Shown: positions 1 through 7,791 of the stretch, piece by piece
Layout: each line of letters opens with the position of its first letter
Numbering within the stretch: position 1 is the stretch's first letter
From: Oscillatoriaceae cyanobacterium M33_DOE_052
GTDB taxonomy: Bacteria > Cyanobacteriota > Cyanobacteriia > Cyanobacteriales > Laspinemataceae
Assembly: GCA_015296065.1 (NCBI GenBank)
Contig: DVDU01000100.1
Location: forward strand, 1-64,000
Direction of reading: 5' to 3'
DNA length: 64,000 nucleotides
Position numbers and translations under genes: made by a program
The notes under the pieces: model-generated
Told to the model about the DNA's origin: nothing
Databases searched by the model: none
The model's input: the letters and a program-made list of their open reading frames with translations, nothing else

Positions 1-121
1 ACTACGAACCAAGAGGGCTAAAGCCCTACTACGAGCCTTGAGGGCTAAAGCCCTACTACGAACCAAGAGGGCTAAAGCCCTACTACGAGCCTTGAGGGCT
101 AAAGCCCTACTACGAACCGGG
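1..121. repeat. Tandem GGGCTAAAGCCC palindrome array
   Basis: Four to five head-to-tail copies of a unit of about 27 bp. Each consists of the palindrome GGGCTAAAGCCC followed by TACTACGAACC or TACTACGAGCC. The same unit recurs at 5200-5395, 8517-8750 and 28655-28930. It lies directly upstream of a YbjN-domain gene and ends only about 75 bp before its start codon, so it may form hairpins in the leader or in transcripts read through from outside the window. Confidence 0.85.
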
Positions 122-198
122 CTCACTTGCATAAAATAGCAAAACCCCACCGAAAGAATAGTAACAACAGGAGGGGTCATCCCCAAGGAGTACAGGTT

Positions 199-738
199 AT
201 GGCAACGACTTTAGCACAAGTGGCGAGTTTCCTGGACCAACGCGGTTGGCGTTATCGCCTGGAACCGGAACAGGACCGCATCCTCACCGGCGTTCAGTCC
301 GAGCATGTGGATGATTTCATGCTTGTGATTCAGGTGCAGGAAAATGGGGAATATCTGAGCATATTTGCGCCCCAAATTCTAAATCTGAAAAATCACATAT
401 ATAAAGGAGTAGCATTTCAGACCATGCTAGCCATTGCCTGGGAAGTGAAGCTGTTGCGGTGGGAATATGACCCCAGTGATGGCGAAGTGCGCACCAGTGT
501 GGGAGTAGCATTAGAAGATGCAGCCTTGACTGGGCGACAATTTAACCGCATCTTGTCTGGGTTGATTAATTTGACGGAACGGGGGGTGGAAAGGTTAAAA
601 GTGGTATTAGCCACAGGGAACGACCCCGGAGGCAAGACAACCGAGGCTCAGATAGCAGCGGCGTTAATGGAAATGTTGCCCAGTGAGGCATTGGCGGGAC
701 TTCAGGCGGAGCTGGAACGGCTGCAACGTGGGGAGTAA
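199..738 (+). CDS. YbjN-domain protein (chaperone-like fold)
   Basis: A 179-aa protein that appears to be a single YbjN-type domain, a fold related to type III secretion chaperones. It shares a clear scaffold with the first ~140 residues of the CHAT protein that follows: SFLDQRxW, VQENGE, DPxDGEVR and VLATGxDxG occur in both in the same order. The ATG at 199 is chosen because AAGGAG lies 9 bases upstream; a longer frame opening at 127 has no ribosome site and reads partly repeat-like sequence. The 3' part (PSEALAGLQAELERL) looks like a short coiled helix. Being a duplicate of the N-terminal domain of its neighbour, it may bind the same partner as an adaptor or competitor; that is inference. 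Confidence 0.75.
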   Translation: MATTLAQVASFLDQRGWRYRLEPEQDRILTGVQSEHVDDFMLVIQVQENGEYLSIFAPQILNLKNHIYKGVAFQTMLAIAWEVKLLRWEYDPSDGEVRTSVGVALEDAALTGRQFNRILSGLINLTERGVERLKVVLATGNDPGGKTTEAQIAAALMEMLPSEALAGLQAELERLQRGE

Positions 739-900
739 GGTTCAGAAACCGGGTTTCTGGGACAATTTCTGCATCCTCACCGAGACTTAATTAAGAAACC
801 CGGTTTCTTTAGGCCCCCGGTTGAGGTTCAGAAACCGGGTTTCTGGGATAATTTCTGCATCCTCACCGAGATTTAATTAAGAAACCCGGTTTCTTTAGGC
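739..900. repeat. Two tandem copies of the GAAACCGGGTTTC element
   Basis: Two 76-bp direct repeats (739-814 and 825-900). Each opens with GGTTCAGAAACCGGGTTTCT and closes with AAGAAACCCGGTTTCTTT, so the two arms of a unit can pair. The central segment reads ATTTCTGCATCCTCACCGAG, the reverse complement of the CGGTGAGGAGGCAAAG-type centre seen in the copies around 42-52 kb. They fill almost the whole spacer between the two YbjN genes. Confidence 0.85.
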
Positions 901-934
901 TATGCCTTGGTAGTTAATATTTTAGGAGGACATA

Positions 935-3900
935 ATGAATTCACAAGAACGATTAACCCAAATTTGCAGCTTCCTAGACCAACGTCAATGGAAATATCAA
1001 CCAGACCCAGACCAGCAACGGGTATTGTTATCAGTAGATGACATAATTGTAGCCATCGATGTGCAAGAAAATGGGGAATTTATCACATTTCTTCTGCCCC
1101 AATTGCTCACAGTCCCCGCTGACCATCCCCATTATGAGACAGCATTAGAAACATTGCTGCATCTGGGGTTGAAATATAAACTGGCGCGGTGGCAACGGGA
1201 CCCGGATGATGGGGAAGTACGGCTGCAAGCGGATTTACCCATAGAAGATAGCGAACTGACAGCTAAACAGTTCTGGCGCACATTGCAGGGGACAGTACAA
1301 ATTGCCCAACAGGGACAAGAACGGTTACAGCAAGTATTAGCCACGGGAAAAGATACTGGCAATTCTCAAAATCAAGAAACCAATCAAGAGACCTTAGCTT
1401 TTGTCTGGGCTTTGCTTCAAGCTGAGGGGGAAGGTGGCGAAGCAGCAGTTTATCAACTACTAGACCAACGGGGTGGACAACTCGACCCCCAATTACCCCA
1501 AGCCGCCCAGACTTTTCTGGAAATGGTCAGTGCTGCTAAACCAGAAATGGGAGATGATGCAGTAGGACTGATTGAAGACTTGGCAATTAGTCTGCAACAG
1601 TATTCTAGGGGACGTTGGCAAGTAAATCTCGCGGTAGCTATTGGTCTTTATCAGTTAGTTCTCGAAGCCCGTCCCCGCGAAACTGTCCCCGATAAATATG
1701 CCCAAACTTTGACTAATCTGGGGGTTGCCTACCAGACCCAAGCCCAATTGGGAGAACAGCCATCGGCGAATCTCCAGAAAGCTATCGCCGCCTACGATGA
1801 AGCCGCTAAAATTCTCCGTAAGTTGGGACTGGATAAAGACCTTTCCAGCACTTTGAATAATCTGGGGAATGCCTACCGGAACCAAGCCGAATTGGGAGAA
1901 CAGCCATCGGCGAATCTCCAGAAAGCTATCGCCGCCTACGATGAAGCCGCTAAAATTCGCCGTAAGTTGGGACTGGATAAAGACCTTTCGGGCACATTGA
2001 ATAATCTGGGGAATGCCTACCGGAACCAAGCCCAATTGGGAGAACAGCCATCGGCGAATCTCCAGAAAGCTATCGCCGCCTACGATGAAGCGGCTAAAAT
2101 TCTCCGTAAGTTGGGACTGGATAAAGACCTTTCGGGCACATTGAATAATCTGGGGGTTGCCTACCGGAACCAAGCCCAATTGGGAGAACAGCCATCGGCG
2201 AATCTCCAGAAAGCTATCGCCGCCTACGATGAAGCCGCTAAAATTCTCCGTAAGTTGGGACTGGATAAAGACCTTTCGGGCACATTGAATAATCTGGGGA
2301 ATGCCTACCAGACCCAAGCCGAATTGGGAGAACAGCCATCGGCGAATCTCCAGAAAGCTATCGCCGCCTACGATGAAGCCGCTAAAATTCTCCGTAAGTT
2401 GGGACTGGATAAAGACCTTTCCAGCACATTGACTAATCTGGGGAATGCCTACCAGACCCAAGCCGAATTGGGAGAAGAGCCATCGGAAAACCGCCAAAAA
2501 GCAGTCAAATGCTACCAAGAAGCGCTGAAATTCTTCCGTCCCCAACTTCTGCCAGTGGAATGCTTAACGACTGCCCGGGCTTTAGGCAGCTTGGGTTTCC
2601 AGCAAGGTGACTGGCAAATGGCATTGGAAGGCTACCGCGATGCAATGGCTGCTGTTGACTATAGCCGCACACAGCGAGTTAGCAGTACCGAACGGCAAGA
2701 AGTGGTGGCCAAGTCCATCTATATCTATGAAAACGCCATCCAAGCCGCTATCAACCTCCAGGATATCCCCACCGCCTTGGAAATTGTGGAACGAGTCCGC
2801 GCTAAACGCCTAGTTGACCTGTTGGCAACTGCTGACCTCTATCAAAACGGCGATATGCCCGAACCAGTACGGCAATATCTGCAACAACTGAACGACCTGG
2901 ACGACCAAATTGCCCAAAAACGGGATGAACTGGGCGACAGTTCACGGGAAACCAAACCGGATGGCATGAAAACCCGTCAACTTCGGGCTGCTACTGCCGT
3001 CCGTGAGGACATTGGGCAACTGGAACAGCAAAAAGCAGCCATTCTTGACCAACTCAGCAACCTGGATGAGGTGGTGGCCAAACTGCGCCAAGTCCAACCG
3101 CCCAAAATAGCGGATTTTATCCCCTTATTGCAAGATAGTCCTGGCGCAGCTATCCTCAGTTTCTATACCACTGATGACGATACCCATATTTTCATCCTGC
3201 GTCACGGGGAAACTAAACCGGACTGCTTCACCTGCAAAGGACAGGGCTATAAAACTTTGCAACTCTGGTTGCGGGAAACTTGGGTTAAACCCTATGTGAG
3301 CAATAAAACCCAATGGACAGCCCAAATGCCCGCTACTTTGGCGGAACTGGCTCAACGTCTGGAACTTGACCGTTTAATTGGGGAAAAACTGCAAGACCTA
3401 GAGGAACTCATTCTCATTCCTCACCTATTCCTGCATCAAATTCCCTTTGCTGCCCTTCCTCTGTCCTCCCCCACTCCCCCATCCTCCCACACTTCCCCAT
3501 CCTCCCCATCCTCCCCCACTCCCCCATCCTATCTGGGCGATAAATTCATCCTCCGCTACGCTCCCAGCGTGCAAGTTTTGGGTTTTTGCCACAACCGCAA
3601 GCCCGTGACTACCCAAGAATACGGTATTGCGGAAAATGCCACCAATGACCTGCCCTGTAGTGGCTTTGAAGGGGCGAAAGTGGCCGAACTTTTTGGGGTT
3701 TCCCCGGAAAAACGGCTCGTTGGTGCGGACGCCACCCGCCAAAAGTACCGCCAGTTACTAGAAAATACCACCCACCTGGTCAGCACTCACCACGCCCAAA
3801 GCCGCTATGATAATCCCCTAGAGTCGGGACTGCGCCTGAGTGATGGCAAAATCACAGTGAGTCAACTGCTGTCCCCCGGTTGGCGGTTTAAAGACTTGGA

Positions 3901-4354
3901 TGAGATGTTTCTCTCTTGTTGCGAAACCGGGTTATTTTTGCCCGATGGTGCCATTGATGAACCTGTAGCGGTGAGTACGGGTTTTCTCTGTGCGGGTGCC
4001 CGAGGAGTGATTGCTAGTCAATGGGCAATTTATGATTCATCGGCGGCGTTATTGTCCATTTTGTACCACAACCAGCGCAAAGCAGGCAAAAATCGTCCGG
4101 TTGCCCTGCAAGCTGCCCAACAGGAGATGCGAAAAATGACTGGGGCGGAGTTTGGGAAGAAGTATAAGAAGGCATTGGAGGCGCATTTCAAGGCGGAAAA
4201 AGCCCGAATTATGGCGATTCCTGATTATGACCAAAACCTTTTAACTCGTGTGGTGGATACGGAGAAAAGTATCAAAGCCTATGCGGCGGATAAGGGTTGT
4301 CCGTTTCAGGAGCCGGTCCATTGGGCATCCTTGGGGTGTTATGGCTTGAGGTAG
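935..4354 (+). CDS. YbjN-TPR-CHAT caspase-like protease
   Basis: A 1139-aa protein with three parts. Residues 1-140 are a YbjN-like domain matching the preceding gene. Residues ~255-540 hold tetratricopeptide units of 48 residues (core AYDEAAKILRKLGLDKDLS), almost identical to one another. Residues ~780-1139 form a CHAT domain, a clan CD (caspase-like) protease. The putative catalytic His is in STHHAQ (about H953) and the Cys in LSCCETG (C996), followed by the usual GAR-VIASQW segment. A low-complexity Ser/Pro/Thr insert (residues ~845-868) sits inside the CHAT domain. AGGAGG stands 6 bases before the ATG. CHAT proteases act in regulated cell death and type III-E CRISPR. The TPRs would sense a partner; target and trigger are unknown. 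Confidence 0.9.
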   Translation: MNSQERLTQICSFLDQRQWKYQPDPDQQRVLLSVDDIIVAIDVQENGEFITFLLPQLLTVPADHPHYETALETLLHLGLKYKLARWQRDPDDGEVRLQADLPIEDSELTAKQFWRTLQGTVQIAQQGQERLQQVLATGKDTGNSQNQETNQETLAFVWALLQAEGEGGEAAVYQLLDQRGGQLDPQLPQAAQTFLEMVSAAKPEMGDDAVGLIEDLAISLQQYSRGRWQVNLAVAIGLYQLVLEARPRETVPDKYAQTLTNLGVAYQTQAQLGEQPSANLQKAIAAYDEAAKILRKLGLDKDLSSTLNNLGNAYRNQAELGEQPSANLQKAIAAYDEAAKIRRKLGLDKDLSGTLNNLGNAYRNQAQLGEQPSANLQKAIAAYDEAAKILRKLGLDKDLSGTLNNLGVAYRNQAQLGEQPSANLQKAIAAYDEAAKILRKLGLDKDLSGTLNNLGNAYQTQAELGEQPSANLQKAIAAYDEAAKILRKLGLDKDLSSTLTNLGNAYQTQAELGEEPSENRQKAVKCYQEALKFFRPQLLPVECLTTARALGSLGFQQGDWQMALEGYRDAMAAVDYSRTQRVSSTERQEVVAKSIYIYENAIQAAINLQDIPTALEIVERVRAKRLVDLLATADLYQNGDMPEPVRQYLQQLNDLDDQIAQKRDELGDSSRETKPDGMKTRQLRAATAVREDIGQLEQQKAAILDQLSNLDEVVAKLRQVQPPKIADFIPLLQDSPGAAILSFYTTDDDTHIFILRHGETKPDCFTCKGQGYKTLQLWLRETWVKPYVSNKTQWTAQMPATLAELAQRLELDRLIGEKLQDLEELILIPHLFLHQIPFAALPLSSPTPPSSHTSPSSPSSPTPPSYLGDKFILRYAPSVQVLGFCHNRKPVTTQEYGIAENATNDLPCSGFEGAKVAELFGVSPEKRLVGADATRQKYRQLLENTTHLVSTHHAQSRYDNPLESGLRLSDGKITVSQLLSPGWRFKDLDEMFLSCCETGLFLPDGAIDEPVAVSTGFLCAGARGVIASQWAIYDSSAALLSILYHNQRKAGKNRPVALQAAQQEMRKMTGAEFGKKYKKALEAHFKAEKARIMAIPDYDQNLLTRVVDTEKSIKAYAADKGCPFQEPVHWASLGCYGLR
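1705..2503 (+). repeat. 144-bp coding minisatellite (TPR units)
   Basis: Five copies of a 144-bp unit repeat almost base for base within the CHAT gene (GGAGAACAGCC at 1751, 1895, 2039, 2183 and 2327), followed by a diverged sixth starting at 2471. Copies differ only at scattered sites (AACCAAGCC/ACCCAAGCC, GGGGTT/GGGAAT). Near-identity at silent positions shows recent expansion or gene conversion, so copy number is likely to vary between strains. Confidence 0.9.
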
Positions 4355-4420
4355 GGTTTGGGGTGGAGGAGGGTGGGGTGATTCGCGAATTACCCCTACA
4401 ACCCACCCGACAAGCTCTAC

Positions 4421-4426
4421 TATAAT
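4421..4426 (+). promoter_or_regulatory. Likely -10 box TATAAT
   Basis: A perfect TATAAT lies about 60 bp upstream of the start of the 76-aa gene at 4487, in the spacer after the CHAT gene. No strong -35 box is visible 17 bp upstream. It would give the 4487-5114 pair its own transcript. Confidence 0.4.
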
Positions 4427-4486
4427 CAGAGCATGAAATGAATGATTGTCCATGAAAAATTTCCATTAAACATTAGAGAGAAAAAT

Positions 4487-4717
4487 ATGGCCAATATCAT
4501 TATTCAAGTTGATGAAGAGATTAAAGCCGCATTTGACCGGGCAAATCCAGAAATAAAAAAACAGTTAAATGATATGATTGAATTATTGTTGCGAGATAAA
4601 TTATCTGGCAAGACTTTGACAGAGGTGATGGCAGAAATTTCAGACAAAGCACAAGAGCGAGGCTTAACGCCAGAGATTTTACAAGAAATTTTGGACACTA
4701 TTATCACTGAAGATTAA
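4487..4717 (+). CDS. Small conserved-type protein, possible antitoxin
   Basis: A 76-aa acidic, helical protein (MANIIIQVDEEIKAAFDRAN...). The ATG at 4487 follows AGAGAG; an in-frame ATG at 4442 is less likely. The N-terminal strand followed by helices (ANIIIQVDEEIKAAFD) resembles ribbon-helix-helix or other small antitoxins of cyanobacteria, but I do not recognise a named family. It lies 31 bp upstream of xisI, where XisH, the usual partner of XisI, might be expected; it is not XisH, which is about 140 aa and nuclease-like. Co-transcription with xisI is likely from the spacing. Confidence 0.6.
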   Translation: MANIIIQVDEEIKAAFDRANPEIKKQLNDMIELLLRDKLSGKTLTEVMAEISDKAQERGLTPEILQEILDTIITED

Positions 4718-4748
4718 TTATCTTTAACTTTTCAGGGAAGAAATTAGT

Positions 4749-5114
4749 ATGAATAATACCATAAATACATACAAACATATCATCAAACAATTACTCCAAG
4801 ATTATGAGGATTTTGGTAACGCCGAGTCTCATATTGATCTAATTTTTGATGATGAGCGAATGCGTTATATGGCTGTGTGGGTGGGATGGCGGCAATATAA
4901 ACGACTCCATCAATGCGCTATCCATATTGATATTGTGGGGGATAGCATTATGATTCAGTGTAATGATACGGAGGAATCAATTATTAATCGCTTGGTAGAA
5001 ATGGGAGTTTCTCCAGATAAAATTAGTTTGGGTTTTATCCACCCGCATCATCAGCAATGTCAGGAAACAATGACTGAGCCTGTGGCTGATGTGGTTTCTG
5101 TGGGAAATTCCTGA
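4749..5114 (+). CDS. xisI: XisI-family protein
   Basis: A 121-aa protein of the XisI family, named for the fdxN-element excision controlling factor of Nostoc. Family signs are YKHIIKQLLQDY at the start, MAVWVGWRQYKRLHQC in the middle, HIDIVGDSIMIQCNDTE, and a C-terminal Gx-S-x-DKI-LGF-HP segment. XisI proteins are abundant in cyanobacteria, normally beside xisH, and most have no known link to excision. Here xisH is absent and a 76-aa gene occupies its place. The start is preceded by GGGAAGAA. The last ~15 residues (PVADVVSVGNS) run into a repeat and look poorly conserved. Confidence 0.85.
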   Translation: MNNTINTYKHIIKQLLQDYEDFGNAESHIDLIFDDERMRYMAVWVGWRQYKRLHQCAIHIDIVGDSIMIQCNDTEESIINRLVEMGVSPDKISLGFIHPHHQQCQETMTEPVADVVSVGNS

Positions 5115-5116
5115 TA

Positions 5117-5395
5117 TTGAGGTTCAGAAACCGGGACCCAATGCGACAGTCCCTGCATCCTCACCCAGACCTAGTTAAGAAACCCGGTTTCTCTCCCGCC
5201 CAACTACGAGCCGGGGAAAGAGGGCTAAAGCCCAACTACGAGCCTTACAGGAGGGCTGAAGCCCTACTACGAGCCGGGTCAAGAGGGCTAAAGCCCTACT
5301 ACGAGCCTTACAGGAGGGCTGAAGCCCTACTACGAGCCGGGTCAAGAGGGCTAAAGCCCTACTACGAGCCGGGTCAAGAGGGCCAAAATCAGCGA
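5117..5395. repeat. GAAACCGGGTTTC copy followed by GGGCTAAAGCCC array
   Basis: An altered copy of the GAAACCGGG element (5119-5192) is followed by about seven palindromic units (GGGCTAAAGCCC or GGGCTGAAGCCC with TACTACGAGCC). Variants alternate in a higher-order period of about 54 bp. The stretch is readable as protein in one frame, but that peptide is only the translated repeat. Confidence 0.85.
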
Positions 5396-5462
5396 TAATC
5401 TTCGTAGGTTGGGTTGAGGCACGAAACCCAACCACTCAAAGTTACCATTGAGGAGGTGCGAA

Positions 5463-6191
5463 GTGAGGGAGCAACATCCCATCCATGAGGAACTAAAGGA
5501 GATTTTCCGGCAAGCGAAGCGGGCAACATCGGAAGAAAAGCGTAAACGCCTAATCCGACAGGGGATGAATAGAATGATGACCGCCCCACCACAATGCTTT
5601 TGGCCAGGAATGCCGCCGCAATATCGTGATGATTTAATCTATATAGAAGCGGCGGCGGTGGCGGAGGACTATATCGAGCGCAAAATCTATGGCGATATCA
5701 GGGGCAAAGGAACAGCAGAAGAAAAAGCCTACGACCCAGACCAGGATGATGCCGCCAGTCCTATCACTCTGTGGAATAAACGCTGCGAAGGGGAATATAA
5801 ATCCCGCCTCGCAAGGGAGCGGAGATTAATTGACCCTAACCCCAAGCCGAAAAACCCTGATGAGGATTTTAACATGGATGATGTGGCACAGGCACCGCCA
5901 CCGCCAGAACCATCCCCAGAAAAAATCATTCGCCAAGCCCGCGAAATAATTCAAAAAGATGCTGAGGGAAAATGCCGTAATACCTTTGTCCGCCAACAGC
6001 CACCACCGCCAATTACTGCCCAAGAGGTTCTGCTGGAAATATGCGATCGCACTTCCCGTGGGGAAAAATGGACACTTAAAATCCTGGCCGAACATTTTAA
6101 TGTACCCCGTGGAGTGATGAACGCAGCTTGGTCGCGACACCTCAAGCCTTTGTTGCGATATATTGGCAATATCTTGAGAGAAAAGATGTAA
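5463..6191 (+). CDS. Sigma-70-like protein of the cyanobacterial DUF1822-linked type
   Basis: About 242 aa. A GTG start at 5463 is chosen because AGGAGGT lies 6 bases upstream; a TTG 15 bases earlier overlaps that site. The layout matches a family often annotated as sigma-70-like in cyanobacteria: an N-terminal helical part with FWPGMPPQYRDDL, a YDPDQDDAASPITLWNKRC segment resembling the Y-P-SVITWLN block of that family, a Pro-rich acidic linker (~residues 140-160), and a C-terminal helix-turn-helix (LKILAEHFNVPRGVMNAAW). Real sigma activity is unproven; region 2 is weak and promoter contacts cannot be judged. A DUF1822-type gene follows 61 bp downstream, the usual partner, so an operon is likely. 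Confidence 0.65.
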   Translation: MREQHPIHEELKEIFRQAKRATSEEKRKRLIRQGMNRMMTAPPQCFWPGMPPQYRDDLIYIEAAAVAEDYIERKIYGDIRGKGTAEEKAYDPDQDDAASPITLWNKRCEGEYKSRLARERRLIDPNPKPKNPDEDFNMDDVAQAPPPPEPSPEKIIRQAREIIQKDAEGKCRNTFVRQQPPPPITAQEVLLEICDRTSRGEKWTLKILAEHFNVPRGVMNAAWSRHLKPLLRYIGNILREKM

Positions 6192-6252
6192 GGACAAGGC
6201 AATGGTTTCGGAAAAATTACGAAAACCTTATGATTAACTAGGAATAAAAACG

Positions 6253-7011
6253 ATGAACACCGAACAATTTGGCTTACTAATTCCCATTCCTGCCCATATC
6301 CGCCAAGATACTCACAAGGTGGGTGAGCGGGGGCTAGCGGTTTGGGTGGTTTCCCGTTATCTCGATCGCTATAATTACCAATCCGATTATACCCAAAGTA
6401 GCGCCTGGAATTTAGCATTACAAGCCCTCACCGAATTAGCCGATTTGGAAATAAAAGAGGACAATAAATCCCTGGGGGTGGTGGAATGTATCCCCATTGC
6501 TGCGGATGCAGACACCCTAGAAATTCCCGAACAAGCGGTGATGGACGATCGGATTGCCTATATTGCGGTAGAATTGAATGCAGAACAGACTTGGGGAACC
6601 GTAATTGGTTTTACTCCAGCCCTAGAAATAGAATATCCAGAGCTGAGTATAGCACGAGAAGACTTGTTGCCAACAGATAAACTCTTGGATTTACTGGATA
6701 TTGCCACCATAGCAGAAGAATCCCTATTTTCTGAGTTAAAATCCTATTGGCCAAGTTCTGACGACTGGTTTCCCGAACAACGCCAAGGGATTATCGCTCA
6801 GTTAGAGCGGGCTCTATTGCTAGAAAGTGCCGAACCCCTGCAAATTGAGTCCGCCGCCCAAGAAATCGAGGCGTTGATTTCCCAGTCAACAGGAGAAGCC
6901 CAGCGAGAACTGGCGGTGAAGAGTCGGGAAGATGCGGAAAATCAGGACCGAGCCAAGCTGCGACAAATTCTGGGGCGGTTGTTCCAGTCCCTCCGCGCCG
7001 CATTAGAATAA
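6253..7011 (+). CDS. DUF1822-type protein
   Basis: 252 aa, resembling cyanobacterial DUF1822 proteins: an N-terminal ERGLAVWVVSRYL helix, then WNLALQALTELADLEI, ECIPIAADADTLEIPEQAVMDDRIAYIAVELN, a Trp-rich strand region (TWGTVIGFTP) and the closing LLPTDKLLDLLD. Many family members run to 300-400 aa, so this one is short. The C-terminal third (residues ~165-252) is helical and charged, and ends in a predicted coiled coil. It follows the sigma-like gene and is closed by a rho-independent terminator at 7104-7136. The molecular function of DUF1822 is unknown; a role as regulator or partner of the sigma-like and CHAT proteins is inference from recurrent linkage as I remember it. Confidence 0.7.
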   Translation: MNTEQFGLLIPIPAHIRQDTHKVGERGLAVWVVSRYLDRYNYQSDYTQSSAWNLALQALTELADLEIKEDNKSLGVVECIPIAADADTLEIPEQAVMDDRIAYIAVELNAEQTWGTVIGFTPALEIEYPELSIAREDLLPTDKLLDLLDIATIAEESLFSELKSYWPSSDDWFPEQRQGIIAQLERALLLESAEPLQIESAAQEIEALISQSTGEAQRELAVKSREDAENQDRAKLRQILGRLFQSLRAALE

Positions 7012-7103
7012 TTTACTTATGTGAATATCAGGCAGGGATGAATTTTCACATAATACATGAATGAAAAAGGAGGGATTTGCATAAATATCCCCCAAATCAC
7101 CGT

Positions 7104-7136
7104 TAACCCTTCAGGAGCATCCTGGGGGGTTTTTTG
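7104..7136 (+). terminator. Rho-independent terminator
   Basis: The stem CAGGA/TCCTG around a short loop is extended by AACCC...GGGTT and followed by six T. It stands about 95 bp after the DUF1822-type stop codon. Confidence 0.75.
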
Positions 7137-7224
7137 ATGGCGAAAATTATTTTGCCCAGTTTGCATAAAAAGACTGCCCCCCAACCGATGAACCTATAAC
7201 AGCCTAAAAAAGGAGCTTGTCAAA

Positions 7225-7470
7225 ATGAGTAGCGGTAATGGTTTAGGTCTCGCTGGCGGTACATTAGTAGTTGCCGCCAAATTGACTGGTCTAACTGGGG
7301 CAACCGCCACTGGTATTGCCACCACCACTGGGGGCATAGGTTTGTCTTCTGCGACTATAGGAACAGCCACTGTTACATCGGTGGCTATGGCACCGGCGTT
7401 GCCATTCGTAGCAGCAGCAGGAGCAGCAGTTGGTGTTGGCGTGTTGCTGTGGCGTTTGTGCAAGGACTAA
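7225..7470 (+). CDS. Small Gly/Ala/Thr-rich membrane peptide
   Basis: An 81-aa, strongly hydrophobic protein built mainly of Gly, Ala, Thr and Val, ending in a charged tail (LLWRLCKD). Two or three membrane-spanning stretches can be drawn (about residues 8-35 and 45-76). AAAAGGAG precedes the ATG by 10 bases. It is separated from the DUF1822-type gene by a terminator, so it has its own transcript. Its composition (GxxxG-like packing, no polar core) fits a small pore-forming or holin-like peptide, but no family is recognised. Its style resembles the hydrophobic N-terminus of the NACHT protein at 43486, though without clear homology. Confidence 0.6.
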   Translation: MSSGNGLGLAGGTLVVAAKLTGLTGATATGIATTTGGIGLSSATIGTATVTSVAMAPALPFVAAAGAAVGVGVLLWRLCKD

Positions 7471-7628
7471 TATGGGAAACCTGCTGAAAAGCGCTTTTCA
7501 GCAATTGGTCAACCACAAATATGCGTAGGGGCGAAGCATCCCGGTAGATATGTTATGGGTTTTACCCAGAGATTGTCCCCGGGATGCTTCGCCCTTGGTG
7601 GGGACTATCAGGGCGAAGCATCCCGGGA
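7471..7628. repeat. GGGCGAAGCATCCCGG direct and inverted repeats
   Basis: GGGGCGAAGCATCCCGG occurs near 7528, as its reverse complement near 7575, and directly again near 7610, so nested hairpins are possible. No gene is visible. Confidence 0.7.
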
Positions 7629-7783
7629 GATATAGTCATTTCAATTAAGAATGGGATTGACTCCGCCCTCACCCCCGTCCCCTCTCCATCCCCCCTACCC
7701 CCCTTTGAAAGGGGGGGAGAGAGAAAAGGAGATGGGGGTGAGGGCAATCTCGATTGTTTCATTTCTATTTGAAATGACTATAT
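7629..7783. repeat. MITE-like element with terminal inverted repeats
   Basis: About 155 bp. The left end ATATAGTCATTTCAATTAAG and the right end TATTTGAAATGACTATAT are inverted repeats, and inside them CCCTCACCCCC...GGGGGTGAGGG and a Pyr-rich CCCCTTTGAAAGGGG core form a long hairpin. Related copies or half-copies occur at 39567-39665 and 58052-58150, with a core-only copy at 26788-26846. No transposase is encoded, as expected of a MITE. Confidence 0.75.
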
Positions 7784-7791
7784 TTGTAGTT

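Noticed and set aside
1655-2545. Long open frame (296 codons) on the minus strand
   Set aside because: It is the mirror of the TPR minisatellite: any open frame in one unit is copied in all. Its repeated peptide has no ribosome site and the plus strand is clearly coding.
4749-5114. Functional excision element implied by XisI
   Set aside because: There is no XisH, XisF recombinase or element boundary in view; XisI proteins are mostly unrelated to excision.
5117-5398. 93-codon frame of repeated LLRAGSRGLKPYYEP
   Set aside because: It is the GGGCTAAAGCCC array read in one frame, with no separate protein character.
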